NCBI RefSeq assembly: GCF_900106955.1
Contig: NZ_FNNI01000004.1
Location: forward strand, 62,001 to 126,000
Direction of reading: 5' to 3'
Origin: Aidingimonas halophila
GTDB lineage: Bacteria > Pseudomonadota > Gammaproteobacteria > Pseudomonadales > Halomonadaceae
DNA length: 64,000 nucleotides
Part shown: positions 1 to 8,902 of the stretch, piece by piece
How the letters are laid out: each line of letters opens with the position of its first letter
Numbering within the stretch: the stretch's first letter is position 1
Position numbers and translations under genes: made by a program
The notes under the pieces: model-generated
Seen by the model: only the letters and a program-made list of their open reading frames with translations
The model's database searches: none
What the model was told of the DNA's origin: nothing

Positions 1-197
1 AGCTGATGGTGATTATGTACCACACAGCAAAAGTCTTTTGACCTTGTTACTTCGGCAGAATTGGCCGGTTCCCCCCTGTCAATGTTTCAACTTGTGCTAG
101 ACCTTCTAATGTGCAGTCAAAACGACACAAAAACTGATTGCTGGAAAGGTCGCCTCCAGCGGCCAACACCAGCACAAGTGCATTGGAGATAAACGCC

Positions 198-2027
198 ATG
201 CTTCGGGAATTCAGCTATGCCATAGCGGCTATCGGGTTGGCCGTATCCGCTCAGGCTCATGCCAATGAAAATTTGCTCGAGCTACAAGAAAACCCGGAAT
301 ACTGGTCGACTCAGCTGGGTAACTATCAGGGCAATCGTTTCAGCAAGCTCGACCAGATCAACCGTGACAACGTCGATGAATTGAGTGCGCAGTGGCAATT
401 TTCCACTGGGGTGCTGCGCGGTCATGAGGGCGGTCCGCTGTATGTCGGTGACGGTAAGCTCTATATCCACACCCCGTTCCCCAACAAGGTGTTTGCCTTG
501 GACCTTGAGGACAATGGGCGCGTGGTCTGGAGCTATGAACCGGACCAGGATTCACGCGTGATCCCGGTCATGTGCTGTGACACCGTCAACCGGGGGCTGG
601 CCTACGCCGATGGACGGCTGTTCATCGGTCAGGCTGACAACACGCTGGTGGCGCTCGACTCCGAGGATGGGGAGGTCCTCTGGGAAGCCGAGAACGGTGA
701 TCACACCAAGGGGGAATCCAACACCATGTCGCCGCTGGTCGTGGGTGACAAGGTCATCATGGGCATCAGTGGCGGCGAATTCGGTGTTCGAGGGCACCTG
801 ACGGCCTATAACGTCGAAACCGGTGAACGGGAGTGGCGTGCCTACTCCAACGGACCGGATGAAGACGTGAAGCTCGATCCGGAAGAAACTCTGATGATGG
901 GGGAACCTGTCGGCGAGGAGGATCTGGGCGAAACCACTTGGCCCGATGAGGAATGGGAACGCGGTGGTGGTGCACCCTGGGGTTGGGTGACTTACGATCC
1001 GGAACTCGACCTGATCTACTACGGCACGGGTAACCCCGGTACCTGGAATCCGGATCAGCGCACAGTCGACGGCGAGCCCGCCGATAACAAGTGGGCGATC
1101 ACCGTCTTCGCCCGGGATCCGGATACGGGGGAAGCCAAGTGGGTCTATCAGAAAGTACCCTTTGATGAGTGGGACTATGACGGTGTCAACGAGAACCAGT
1201 TGATCGATGTCGAGATCGATGGCGAGCAGCGCAAAGGGCTGGCCATCATCGATCGTACCGGCTTCGGTTTCCTGCTCGACCGCGAGAATGGGGAGCTGCT
1301 GGTGGCAGAGAAGTTCGCCGAGGAGACCAACTGGGCGGATAGCTACGACATGGAGACCGGTCGTCCCAACGTCAATGAAGAGTACAGCACCTGGCGGCAG
1401 GGTGTGGATGTCAACACGACCGACATCTGCCCGACAGCCATGGGCGCGAAGAACATGCAGCCCAGTGCCTATTCACCTGAAACTGGCCTGATCTATGCCG
1501 GGATCAACCGGATCTGCATGGACTATGAGCCCTATGAGGTCGATTATACCGCCGGTCAGCCTTATGTCGGTGCCACACTGAACATGAAGCCGGCCCCGCT
1601 GCAGGATGAGAACGGCATGGAAGGCCGCATGGGCAGCTTCATCGCCTGGGACCCCGTCAAGGGTGAAAAGGTCTGGGAGGTCGACGAGCGCTTCGCGGTC
1701 TGGAGCGGCGCACTGGCCACGGCCGGAGATCTCGCCTTCTATGGCACGCTCGAGGGACACCTGAAGGCCGTCGACATCGAGACCGGTGAAGAGCTGTGGA
1801 GCTTCAAGACACCGTCCGGGATCATCGGCAACGTCAATACCTTCCAGCATGAAGGCAAGCAGTATATCGCTGTCCTCTCCGGGGTCGGTGGCTGGGCCGG
1901 TATCGGTCTCGCTGCGGGTCTGGAAGATCCCGAGGAAGGCCTGGGGGCTGTCGGTGCCTTCTCGGCGCTCGAGGATTACACGGAGTTGGGTGGTGTGCTG
2001 ACAGTATTCACACTCCCCGATGCCTGA
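198..2027 (+). CDS. xoxF: Lanthanide-type PQQ-dependent alcohol (methanol) dehydrogenase, XoxF-like
   Basis: Periplasmic quinoprotein of 609 aa that oxidises methanol or another primary alcohol and passes electrons to a cytochrome c. Seen: a signal peptide ending near HAHA; the adjacent Cys-Cys pair (126-127) in [12 protein letters not shown]; the metal ligand Glu194 in GGEFGVRG; Asn279 in [10 protein letters not shown]; and WDYDGVNE with catalytic Asp326 and a second Asp328 two residues later. In known families that second Asp marks lanthanide enzymes, while calcium MxaF has Ala and ExaA has Ser there. The GVNE context and CCD..NRGLAY favour XoxF over ExaF/PedH. An in-frame start at 138 exists, but the ATG at 198 has a GGAG about 9 bases upstream and begins directly with the signal peptide. 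It heads a run of seven further genes on the same strand. Substrate is inferred. Confidence 0.93.
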   Translation: MLREFSYAIAAIGLAVSAQAHANENLLELQENPEYWSTQLGNYQGNRFSKLDQINRDNVDELSAQWQFSTGVLRGHEGGPLYVGDGKLYIHTPFPNKVFALDLEDNGRVVWSYEPDQDSRVIPVMCCDTVNRGLAYADGRLFIGQADNTLVALDSEDGEVLWEAENGDHTKGESNTMSPLVVGDKVIMGISGGEFGVRGHLTAYNVETGEREWRAYSNGPDEDVKLDPEETLMMGEPVGEEDLGETTWPDEEWERGGGAPWGWVTYDPELDLIYYGTGNPGTWNPDQRTVDGEPADNKWAITVFARDPDTGEAKWVYQKVPFDEWDYDGVNENQLIDVEIDGEQRKGLAIIDRTGFGFLLDRENGELLVAEKFAEETNWADSYDMETGRPNVNEEYSTWRQGVDVNTTDICPTAMGAKNMQPSAYSPETGLIYAGINRICMDYEPYEVDYTAGQPYVGATLNMKPAPLQDENGMEGRMGSFIAWDPVKGEKVWEVDERFAVWSGALATAGDLAFYGTLEGHLKAVDIETGEELWSFKTPSGIIGNVNTFQHEGKQYIAVLSGVGGWAGIGLAAGLEDPEEGLGAVGAFSALEDYTELGGVLTVFTLPDA

Positions 2028-2138
2028 TCACTCGACATATCGATGGATCGCTATCATGTCGCGACAGTAACGTCGGTTTTCGCCAGGGATGGCGTCATGA
2101 GTGGCATCCACTGCTTGTTCCGATTTCCAATCAATGGG

Positions 2139-2163
2139 CTCGCCGGCATCCGCTGTCGGCGAG
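2139..2163. repeat. Intercistronic inverted repeat after xoxF
   Basis: CTCGCCG (2139-2145) and CGGCGAG (2157-2163) form a perfect 7-bp stem with an 11-base loop, in the 174-bp gap between xoxF and its cytochrome gene. There is no T-run, so it is more likely an mRNA-stabilising or attenuating hairpin than a full terminator. Confidence 0.4.
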
Positions 2164-2201
2164 TCGCGTGAATCCCACGAGTCAATATAAGGGCACGCCG
2201 C

Positions 2202-2726
2202 ATGTTCTCGACCAAGGCAAGTTTGACCAAGATGAGGGGCGCCGGGTATTCAGGTGTTCGGTGGCTGGTATGGAGCTTCGTGTTCACCGGGCTGATGTTC
2301 GCTGCGTCATCGGTTGTGGCGGGGGAGGACGACGACGACATAACCGACTATACCGTAGAGGACGGCAAGGTCGATCAAGCCACCTTCGATGGTTATGAAG
2401 CGTATACGCGAGTCTGCCAGTCCTGTCATGGCCCGGATGGGCTTGGTTCGTCCTTTGCGCCCAGTCTGATGGATATATCCCAAAGCCGTACCTTGGGCGA
2501 GTTTGCCGCGACCGTCGCCAATGGCCAGGAAATCCAGCCAGGCCAGGTCATGCCCTCTTTTGCCGATGACGAATATGTCATGAATAACGTCAACAACATT
2601 TATCGTTATCTGACGGCACGGGCGGAAGGCGACCTGGGGCGCGGACGGCCCGATGTCATTGGTGAAGAACAAGGCGACGACAAGAACAAGGAGGAGGAAG
2701 AGAGCGACAACGGGTCAGAGGAGTAA
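2202..2726 (+). CDS. xoxG: Cytochrome c, XoxG/PedF-like electron acceptor
   Basis: A 174-aa exported monohaem cytochrome c expected to take electrons from the XoxF enzyme. Seen: an N-terminal hydrophobic segment (20-40), haem-binding CQSCH at 72-76, and an axial Met at 117 in PGQVMPSF. It ends with the tail NIYRYLTARAEGDLGRGRP, typical of cytochromes paired with PQQ alcohol dehydrogenases. After this comes an unusual charged C-terminus (150-174) rich in Glu, Asp and Lys. The start at 2202 has AGGG about 8 bases upstream; a second Met at residue 11 is possible. It lies between xoxF and xoxJ, as in many xox clusters. The symbol is by position and family likeness, not proven orthology. Confidence 0.85.
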   Translation: MFSTKASLTKMRGAGYSGVRWLVWSFVFTGLMFAASSVVAGEDDDDITDYTVEDGKVDQATFDGYEAYTRVCQSCHGPDGLGSSFAPSLMDISQSRTLGEFAATVANGQEIQPGQVMPSFADDEYVMNNVNNIYRYLTARAEGDLGRGRPDVIGEEQGDDKNKEEEESDNGSEE

Positions 2727-2731
2727 TCCCC

Positions 2732-3601
2732 ATGAGGCAGGTAATCGATACGGATAGCCGCCTTCGTTGGGCCATGGGGGTGGGGGTGGCACTGGTGTTG
2801 TCACTGTCCTCCGCCACGGCGCCAGCGCAGACCCCCGAACTGCAGAACCGCCAGCACTTGCGGGTCTGTGCCGATGGTAACAACCTTCCGTTCTCCAACG
2901 AGGATGGAGAGGGATTCGAGAATCGCATCGCCAAGATGATCGCCGATGAGATGGATGTACCACTCAGTTATGTGTATGCCCCTCAGGTCATGGGCTTCGT
3001 GCGCAATACGCTGGATGCCAGGATCTGCGATGTCATGATCGGTGCGCCGGCCGGTTATGAATTCGTCCAGAACACGATCGACTACTACCGTTCCGTCTAT
3101 TCGCTGGTCGTTCCCGAGGATTCCGACATTGATGTGTCCAGTCTGGATGACCCGGCGTTGGAAGGCCGTCGTATTGGCGTGATTTCGGAAACGCCGCCGA
3201 TGACTGTATTGCGACGCGTCGACGCGGATATCGAGGACTATCCATTGCAGGTCGATACGCGCGTGCGGACCCCGGTCCAGGATGCCATCAATGATGTCGC
3301 CGACGGAGTGACCGAGGGAGCCGTCATCTGGGGCCCGTTGGCTGGTTATTACGCTGCGCGTCAGGATCCGCCGCTCAAGGTGATCCCGCTTGTCGATGAC
3401 GACTCGGGGACACAACTGGACTATCGCATCACCATGGGCGTACGACGTGGCGAACCGCAATGGCGAGACTGGCTGAACGACTTCATTGAAGAACACCAGG
3501 CAGACATCAATGCCATCCTGTTCGAGTACGATGTACCGTTGGTTGACGGGAATGGCCGTCTCATCCAGCCGCGGGAAACCTCGAGCGAGGAGGAGTCGTG
3601 A
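2732..3601 (+). CDS. xoxJ: XoxJ/MoxJ-like periplasmic protein of PQQ dehydrogenase
   Basis: A 289-aa periplasmic protein of the solute-binding fold that accompanies PQQ alcohol dehydrogenases and is thought to help mature or activate XoxF. Seen: a signal peptide ending about residue 30 (ATAPAQ), then LRVCADGNNLPFSNEDGEGF, a signature of this family, then PQVMGFVRNTL and CDVMIG. The start ATG follows GAGGAG by 8 bases. Its stop overlaps the start of the next gene, so the two are probably translationally coupled. The xox-G-J order supports the call. Confidence 0.88.
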   Translation: MRQVIDTDSRLRWAMGVGVALVLSLSSATAPAQTPELQNRQHLRVCADGNNLPFSNEDGEGFENRIAKMIADEMDVPLSYVYAPQVMGFVRNTLDARICDVMIGAPAGYEFVQNTIDYYRSVYSLVVPEDSDIDVSSLDDPALEGRRIGVISETPPMTVLRRVDADIEDYPLQVDTRVRTPVQDAINDVADGVTEGAVIWGPLAGYYAARQDPPLKVIPLVDDDSGTQLDYRITMGVRRGEPQWRDWLNDFIEEHQADINAILFEYDVPLVDGNGRLIQPRETSSEEES

Positions 3602-4236
3602 TGAACTGGCGCGATAGCGGCCTGGTCCTGGTGCTCGCGGGTGCTCTGTCACTTACCGGTATTTCCCAGGCCCAGGCACAAAGTGCAGCCAAAGGGCCGC
3701 CGGATTGGCCATGTGTCCAGCGCCTGGTGCCCGAACTCTCCTGGGGCTCTCTCTGGACCGGTCCCTCGCTGGATGACCTGGAGCAGGATTGGTGGGACGA
3801 CGACGACGTCGGCCAGGTTGTCCGTTTTGCCACGGATCGTAAAACGGATAGCGACGAGGCACTGGCTCGCGTGCAGGAGTTCGTCGACTCCGTGGCTGAT
3901 GATGAGGATCGCGATGAGCGACTGACGCTGCTGTTTGCAGGGCTGTTCGATCGCATCGACAGTGAACGCAGTCGCGTCATCGAGCGGATTCGCGGTGCCG
4001 CCCGGGGGCAGGTGGAGCGACTGGAACGGGTTTCGGACGTCGTCGATCGTCTGGAAGAGGCCCGGTCGTCGGAGGAGAGCAATCAGGCGGAAATCCAGCG
4101 CCTGGAAAAGGAGTTGCAAATGGAGCAACGGATATTCCAGAAGCGCCAGCAGGCGTTGCCCTCCATGTGCGAAAAGCCGTATCTGTTGGAGGAGGATCTC
4201 GGACGCATGGTCCGAATCATTCGCAACGCCATGTAA
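3601..4236 (+). CDS. Exported coiled-coil protein of the xox/lut cluster, function unknown
   Basis: A 211-aa protein that I cannot assign a reaction. Seen: a signal peptide ending at ISQAQAQS, a conserved-looking block GPPDWPCVQRLVPELSWGS with one Cys, a Trp/Asp-rich stretch, and then a long helical region (about 75-185) of alternating acidic, basic and Leu residues likely to form a coiled coil, with a second Cys near residue 190. The ATG at 3601 overlaps the xoxJ stop and has AGGAG 5 bases upstream; a GTG at 3598 is the alternative. By position it may correspond to the exported unknown proteins (LutB-like) of lanthanide clusters. This is inference from context only. Confidence 0.75.
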   Translation: MNWRDSGLVLVLAGALSLTGISQAQAQSAAKGPPDWPCVQRLVPELSWGSLWTGPSLDDLEQDWWDDDDVGQVVRFATDRKTDSDEALARVQEFVDSVADDEDRDERLTLLFAGLFDRIDSERSRVIERIRGAARGQVERLERVSDVVDRLEEARSSEESNQAEIQRLEKELQMEQRIFQKRQQALPSMCEKPYLLEEDLGRMVRIIRNAM

Positions 4237-4259
4237 GCCAGGTGACGCAGGAGTCAAAC

Positions 4260-5525
4260 ATGACAAGAACGATGCTGACGCTTTGCAATGCACGGCAGTG
4301 CCGGTGGATATCGACCATGACCCGGTGGCTGAGTGCCACGATCGCGGCCGGGGTGTTCGTTACCGGGCCGGTATTCGCGCAGGACGACGCCACTGATGAT
4401 GATACCGAAACCATCACGATCGGGTACCTGGGCCTGGAGCGTGATCCGGACCGAGAGCCGGTGTCGGTCATCGAGCCGATTCCCGAGAATGAAGGCCTGG
4501 AAGGCGCCAGGCTGGCCATTGAGGACAACAATGCGTCAGGCCAGTTCATCGGGCAGGAGTTCCAGCTTGTCGAGTCGATCGTGGCCCGTGACGGGGATGT
4601 CGAAGCAGGACTCGAAGATCTCGCCGAAGCCGGCGCGGAGTGGGTCGTGAGTGGCTTGCCTCGGGAGCAACTGGAAACCGTCATGGAGAGTGAGGCGCTG
4701 GGCGAGCGCATCGTCTTCAACGCTGCCGCCCCGGATGATGCACTGCGTGGAGACGCCTGCCGGCCCAACCTGTTTCACACCACCCCCAGCCGCCGCATGC
4801 TTGCCGATGCGCTGGCGCAATACCTGGGATACAAGGAGTGGACCGACTGGGCGTTGGTCTACGGCAATACTGAAGAGGATGAGCATCTCTTGCAGGCATT
4901 CCGGGAGTCCGCGGAGCGTTTCGGTCATGATGTCGTGGATGAAAAGATGTGGCCCCATGAGCCCATGGCGCGTCGCGCCGAAGGCGGTTTCCATGCCATC
5001 CAGCGTGAGGTGCCCGACTTCCTGCAGGACCTGGAGACGCATGATGTGCTGGTGGTGGCCGACGAGACGGATTACTTCGGTGAATATTTCCCGTATCAGA
5101 CTGCGCTCCCCCGCCCTGTGGCCGGAACCCAGGGACTGACCGTTACGGCCTGGCATCGCGCGCATGAATCCTGGGGTGCGGTTCAACTGCAGCGGCGTTT
5201 CGAAGATCAGGCCGGGCGCTGGATGACGCCGCGTGACTTCGGCGCCTGGTTGGCGGTGCGCTCACTCGGTGAATCAACGGCACGCATTGGCTCCGTCGAA
5301 CGCGATGAGGTGCTGGAGTACATGCTCGGTGAGGAGTTCGAGTTGGCAGGGTATCTGGGCTATCCGGTGAGTTACCGTACCTGGAATCAGCAGTTGCGCC
5401 AGCCGATTCTGGTGACCGGGCCGCGCGCGGTGGCATCAGTGTCGCCGCAGGAAGGATATCTGCATCCGCGCACGATGCTTGATTCGCTGGGTGCTGACGA
5501 GGGGGAAAGCCAATGCGATTTCTGA
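4260..5525 (+). CDS. pedA1: PQQ-associated ABC transporter periplasmic binding protein (PedA1/LutA-like)
   Basis: A 421-aa periplasmic binding protein of the type I (Leu/Ile/Val-like) fold, in a family found beside PQQ alcohol dehydrogenases. Seen: signal peptide ending GPVFAQ (about residue 41), then TITIGYLGLERDP, EGARLAIEDNN, and a long receptor domain to the end. A start at 4167 would extend it 31 residues into the previous gene; the ATG at 4260 has CAGGAG about 7 bases upstream and is preferred. An internal ATG at 4317 would also give a signal peptide. In Pseudomonas putida the pedA1A2BC genes, and in Methylobacterium the lut genes, are needed for growth at low lanthanide. Cargo (lanthanide or lanthanide chelate) is inferred from these relatives. 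Confidence 0.82.
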   Translation: MTRTMLTLCNARQCRWISTMTRWLSATIAAGVFVTGPVFAQDDATDDDTETITIGYLGLERDPDREPVSVIEPIPENEGLEGARLAIEDNNASGQFIGQEFQLVESIVARDGDVEAGLEDLAEAGAEWVVSGLPREQLETVMESEALGERIVFNAAAPDDALRGDACRPNLFHTTPSRRMLADALAQYLGYKEWTDWALVYGNTEEDEHLLQAFRESAERFGHDVVDEKMWPHEPMARRAEGGFHAIQREVPDFLQDLETHDVLVVADETDYFGEYFPYQTALPRPVAGTQGLTVTAWHRAHESWGAVQLQRRFEDQAGRWMTPRDFGAWLAVRSLGESTARIGSVERDEVLEYMLGEEFELAGYLGYPVSYRTWNQQLRQPILVTGPRAVASVSPQEGYLHPRTMLDSLGADEGESQCDF

Positions 5526-6490
5526 CAACTGGCCTGATGGCAGTGCTGGGAGCCTTGCTGCTCCTGCCGATGACGGCGCATGCCGAACGCATCTTCGTAT
5601 CCAATGAAAAGGACAATACCGTCTCGGTCATCGACGGGGAATCGCTGGAGGTCGTGGAAACCATCGATGTCGGGCGGCGTCCCCGAGCCATGGTCTTCAA
5701 CAACGACGGCACGGAACTGTTCGTGGCCGTCGGGGATGACGAGGCCATCGACATGGTCGACCTGGAGACGCTGGAGGTGGTGCGAACCCAATCGTCCGGG
5801 GAGGATCCGGAAGTGATTCGTGTCGATCCCAAGCGTCCTTATATCTATGTCTCGAACGAGGACGACAATATCGTGTCGATTCTCGATTACGAGGAGCGGC
5901 GCCGCGTCGGGGAGATTCCCGTCGGTATCGAACCCGAGGGTATCGGGGTGAGTTCGGATGGCAAATGGCTGGTGGCGACGACCGAAACGTCCAACATGGC
6001 GCATATCGTCGATCTGGACGAGCAGGAAGCCGTCTATCACCGACTGGTCGGGGCCCGTCCGCGTCATGCCGAGTTCAATCACGATGACAGCGAAGTCTGG
6101 GTGTCCGGGGAAATCGCCGGGACGGTGTCAGTGCTCGACAGGGACGACAACTTCAATATCAAGCACACTATCCGCTTCGATGTTCAAGGCGTTCCCCGGG
6201 AAACGGTACAGGCCGTGGGTGTCGAGATGACCTCCGACGGTCGCTATGCGTTCGTTGCCTTGGGCCCTTCCAACCGGGTTGCCGTGGTCGATCAGGAAAC
6301 GTATGAAGTACTCGACTATATCCTGGTCGGGCAGCGTGTCTGGCATCTGGCGCTCAACGGAGACGAGAGCCGGTTGTTTACCACCAATGGCGTCAGCGGC
6401 GATGTCACCGTGATCGAGGTCGACGGTTTCGAGGCGATCAAGTCGATCCCGGTGGGGCGTTTCCCCTGGGGGGTCGTGGTCGAGCCGTGA
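5513..6490 (+). CDS. pedA2: PQQ-associated YVTN beta-propeller protein (PedA2-like)
   Basis: A 325-aa exported seven-bladed beta-propeller protein. Seen: signal peptide ending TAHAERIFVSNEKDN, followed by repeated blades of the form xxVSNxxDNTVSVID..xLEVV..I.VGRRPR and ending in SIPVGRFPWGVVVEP. Members are regularly encoded between the binding protein and ATPase of the PQQ-linked ABC system, so it probably is an accessory periplasmic component. Its start overlaps the end of the preceding gene by 13 bases, and its stop overlaps the next start by one base, indicating a tightly coupled operon. What it binds is not known. Confidence 0.85.
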   Translation: MRFLTTGLMAVLGALLLLPMTAHAERIFVSNEKDNTVSVIDGESLEVVETIDVGRRPRAMVFNNDGTELFVAVGDDEAIDMVDLETLEVVRTQSSGEDPEVIRVDPKRPYIYVSNEDDNIVSILDYEERRRVGEIPVGIEPEGIGVSSDGKWLVATTETSNMAHIVDLDEQEAVYHRLVGARPRHAEFNHDDSEVWVSGEIAGTVSVLDRDDNFNIKHTIRFDVQGVPRETVQAVGVEMTSDGRYAFVALGPSNRVAVVDQETYEVLDYILVGQRVWHLALNGDESRLFTTNGVSGDVTVIEVDGFEAIKSIPVGRFPWGVVVEP

Positions 6491-7251
6491 TGGCGGTGAG
6501 TGATGAGACACCACGAACGCCGGCACTCGACGTTCGTGATCTGAGTTTTTCCTATGGCGGCGCTCCTGCCTTGCAGGAGGTCGATCTGCGTATTGCTGTC
6601 GGTGAGTTCGTTGTCTTGCTTGGCCTCAATGGCGCCGGCAAGACGACACTTTTCTCACTGGTCACCCGGCTCTATGATACCCGCCACGGCCATATTGCCG
6701 TGGAAGGTCATGATCTGCATCGCCAAGCCACACACGCCCATGCCTGCATGGGCGTGGTATTCCAACAGCCCACTCTTGATCTTGATCTGACGGTCAAGCA
6801 GAACCTGTTGTATCACGGGGCGCTGCATGGCATGACGCGACGCATGGCGTACGAGCGTGCCATGGAACAGCTAGGGCGGATGGGCATGCAGGATAGCCTG
6901 CAACGTCGGGTCAGGCAGCTATCCGGTGGTCAGCGACGTCGTGTGGAAATTGCACGCGGGCTGTTGCATCACCCAAGGTTGTTATTGCTGGACGAACCTA
7001 CGGTGGGCCTGGATATGGCATCGCGCCGTGCGCTGGTATCCCACGTTCACGAGTTATGCGCCTCCCAGGGGGTGGCCGTGCTCTGGGCCACTCATCTGAT
7101 CGATGAAGTCTATGCGGATGATCGTGTCGTGGTGCTGGATCAAGGCAGAGTGAAGGCGGATGGTCATGTCGCCGATATCGTCGCCGCCCAAGGGAGCGAA
7201 ACCATCGGTGCCGCATTCGATCGGCTGGTCGGCAAGGAGACGACACCATGA
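6490..7251 (+). CDS. pedB: PQQ-associated ABC transporter ATP-binding protein (PedB-like)
   Basis: A 253-aa cytoplasmic ABC ATPase. Seen: Walker A GLNGAGKTT (about 42-50), Q-loop VVFQQPTLD, signature LSGGQRRRVEIARGL, Walker B LLLLDEPTVGLD and switch His in WATHLIDE. The sequence resembles the DrrA/NatA-type exporter-like class used with ABC-2 permeases. The ATG at 6490 overlaps the TGA of the propeller gene; a GTG at 6487 is an alternative. It pairs with the following permease. A lanthanide-uptake role is inferred from the ped/lut analogy. Confidence 0.87.
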   Translation: MAVSDETPRTPALDVRDLSFSYGGAPALQEVDLRIAVGEFVVLLGLNGAGKTTLFSLVTRLYDTRHGHIAVEGHDLHRQATHAHACMGVVFQQPTLDLDLTVKQNLLYHGALHGMTRRMAYERAMEQLGRMGMQDSLQRRVRQLSGGQRRRVEIARGLLHHPRLLLLDEPTVGLDMASRRALVSHVHELCASQGVAVLWATHLIDEVYADDRVVVLDQGRVKADGHVADIVAAQGSETIGAAFDRLVGKETTP

Positions 7252-8051
7252 GAGGAGGTGCCTACTGGCACTGTCTGCGCGGGGTGGTCACTCGTGAGTT
7301 GTTGCGGTTCGTGCATCAACGCAGCCGGTTCATTGCCGCACTGGTCAGGCCGTTGGTGTGGCTGTTCGTCTTTGCGGCGGGCTTTCGCATGGCGCTCGGT
7401 GTCGCCATGATCGAGCCCTACGAGACCTACATTCGCTACGAAGTGTATATCGTGCCCGGTCTGGTGGGCATGATTCAGCTCTTCAATGGGATGCAGAGTT
7501 CGCTGTCGATGGTCTACGATCGGGAAATGGGCAGCATGCGCGTGTTGCTGGTGAGTCCTTTTCCGCGCTGGTACTTGCTGATCTGCAAACTGCTGGCCAG
7601 CACACTGGTATCCATGGTCCAGGTCTATGTCTTTTTGCTGATCGCCTACGTTTATGGTGTCCAGGCGCCACTGACGGGGTATGTATATATCCTGCCGGCC
7701 TTGCTGGTGACCGGCTTCATGGTGGGAGCTCTGGGATTGCTCTTGTCGACCTTCGTGCGACAGCTGGAGAATTTCGCCGGCATCATGAATTTCGTGATCT
7801 TCCCGATGTTCTTCCTGTCGTCGGCACTCTATCCATTGTGGCGCATTCGGGAGGGAAGCTATCTGGTGTATCAGATCGCTTCGTTCAATCCGTTCACTTA
7901 TGCGGTGGAAACGATCCGTTTCGCCCTTTATGAGCAATTCAACATGACTGCCTCGACGATCGCCATCGTCACGACCCTTGTCCTGCTGACCATGGCGATC
8001 TGGGGGTATGATCCATCGCGTGGGATGCTGGCGCGCAAAGGCGGCGAATGA
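7248..8051 (+). CDS. pedC: PQQ-associated ABC transporter permease (PedC-like)
   Basis: A 267-aa inner-membrane ABC-2 type permease with about six hydrophobic segments. Seen: amphipathic N-terminus LRGVVTRELLRFVHQRSR, the block YEVYIVPGLVGMIQLFNGMQSSLSMVYDREMGSMRVLLVSPFPRW and a C-terminal FLSSALYPLWRI..FNPFTYAVE typical of ABC-2 permeases. Start overlaps the ATPase stop as ATGA. Last gene of the plus-strand run that began at xoxF; a minus-strand gene converges on it 10 bases downstream. Confidence 0.87.
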   Translation: MRGGAYWHCLRGVVTRELLRFVHQRSRFIAALVRPLVWLFVFAAGFRMALGVAMIEPYETYIRYEVYIVPGLVGMIQLFNGMQSSLSMVYDREMGSMRVLLVSPFPRWYLLICKLLASTLVSMVQVYVFLLIAYVYGVQAPLTGYVYILPALLVTGFMVGALGLLLSTFVRQLENFAGIMNFVIFPMFFLSSALYPLWRIREGSYLVYQIASFNPFTYAVETIRFALYEQFNMTASTIAIVTTLVLLTMAIWGYDPSRGMLARKGGE

Positions 8052-8061
8052 CGACACGACA

Positions 8062-8448
8062 TTACTCTGCGGTTGCGGATTCCAGGTAGTGAATCACCTG
8101 GTCACGCTGCGTCTCGTCGAGTCCCCAGAACACCATGGCAGTCCCGGGAACGAAAGTGTCCGGATCGGCCAGGAAAGCGTCCAGCGTCTCGGTTGTCCAG
8201 GTATGTTCCGCATCTTGCATGGCCTGGGAGTAATCGAAGTCGTCCAGGTCGCCAGCCGGCCGGCCGATCAAGCCATCGAGACTGGGACCGGCCCGATGCA
8301 CACCTGGATCCAGGGAGTGGCAGCCGCTGCACTGGTCACGAAACAGGCGCTCTCCCTGACGATGATCCCTCGAGTCGGCCATGGACGGTGTGGATACCGT
8401 AACCCATAACAGTCCAGTCATGATCCAGGTGAAAGACCTCAGAAGCAT
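8062..8448 (-). CDS. Small periplasmic class I cytochrome c
   Basis: A 128-aa exported monohaem cytochrome c resembling cytochrome c550/c2. Seen: signal peptide ending PSMADS, haem motif CSGCH at 40-44, the class I block GPSLDGLIGRPAG, and the axial Met105 in PGTAMVFWG. It is encoded opposite the xox run and overlaps the upstream minus-strand gene by 10 bases, so the two are co-transcribed. It could be the next carrier after the XoxG-like cytochrome, moving electrons to a terminal oxidase; that step is inferred. Confidence 0.87.
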   Translation of the reverse strand: MLLRSFTWIMTGLLWVTVSTPSMADSRDHRQGERLFRDQCSGCHSLDPGVHRAGPSLDGLIGRPAGDLDDFDYSQAMQDAEHTWTTETLDAFLADPDTFVPGTAMVFWGLDETQRDQVIHYLESATAE

Positions 8449-8819
8449 TGCAGGTCGGCTTCCGTCTGGGCGTTGCGGAATTCGTCCAGCTGTTCTTCCA
8501 TTCCGTGCTCGCTGCGAAACAGTACGCCGAGTTCGCCGCGTTTGTCGTGCATGCTCATGATCGTTTCGACTTCTTCGTACTCGCTATAGGGGACCATCTC
8601 GGCAATCGTGTCGATGCTGCACGAGCATTTCTGCATGGTCAGGTAGTCTTCGCCATTGGCTGCCATGCAACCGATCACATAGTCGACTCTCGCCTCGGTG
8701 GGATAGTCATGCGCATCTTCATGTGCCTGTACCGGAGACGTGACGATACCCAAAAGGCCGATGCAAAGTAGCGCTTTGATCAGGGTCTGGCGTGTTGTCG
8801 TTGTTGGTTTCGGGTCCAT
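8439..8819 (-). CDS. Exported Cys-motif protein beside PQQ genes, function unknown
   Basis: A 126-aa exported protein that I do not recognise functionally. Seen: a signal sequence (about 11-32, ending VQAHED), four Cys in the mature part (51, 65, 67, 125) including a CSC pair in QKCSCSIDTI, and mixed helical acidic sequence. The two Cys either side of one Ser, plus the paired outer Cys, suggest disulfides or metal binding. It overlaps the downstream cytochrome c gene by 10 bases. It could be a cytochrome partner or metallochaperone; no function is claimed. Confidence 0.75.
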   Translation of the reverse strand: MDPKPTTTTRQTLIKALLCIGLLGIVTSPVQAHEDAHDYPTEARVDYVIGCMAANGEDYLTMQKCSCSIDTIAEMVPYSEYEEVETIMSMHDKRGELGVLFRSEHGMEEQLDEFRNAQTEADLQCF

Positions 8820-8902
8820 GTTTCCCCCTTGTTATGAGTGGCGTTTCATGACTTCAACGTATGGCACTTCCCCTGGTTTTGCCATCCCCTTCTGGTATGA
8901 CA

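Noticed and set aside
1-197. Sigma-54 or sigma-70 promoter upstream of xoxF
   Set aside because: No pair of boxes with correct spacing could be defended by eye; nothing is claimed for this stretch.
2801-3652. 283-codon minus-strand frame opposite xoxJ
   Set aside because: Antisense shadow of a gene with signal peptide and family signature; no ribosome site.
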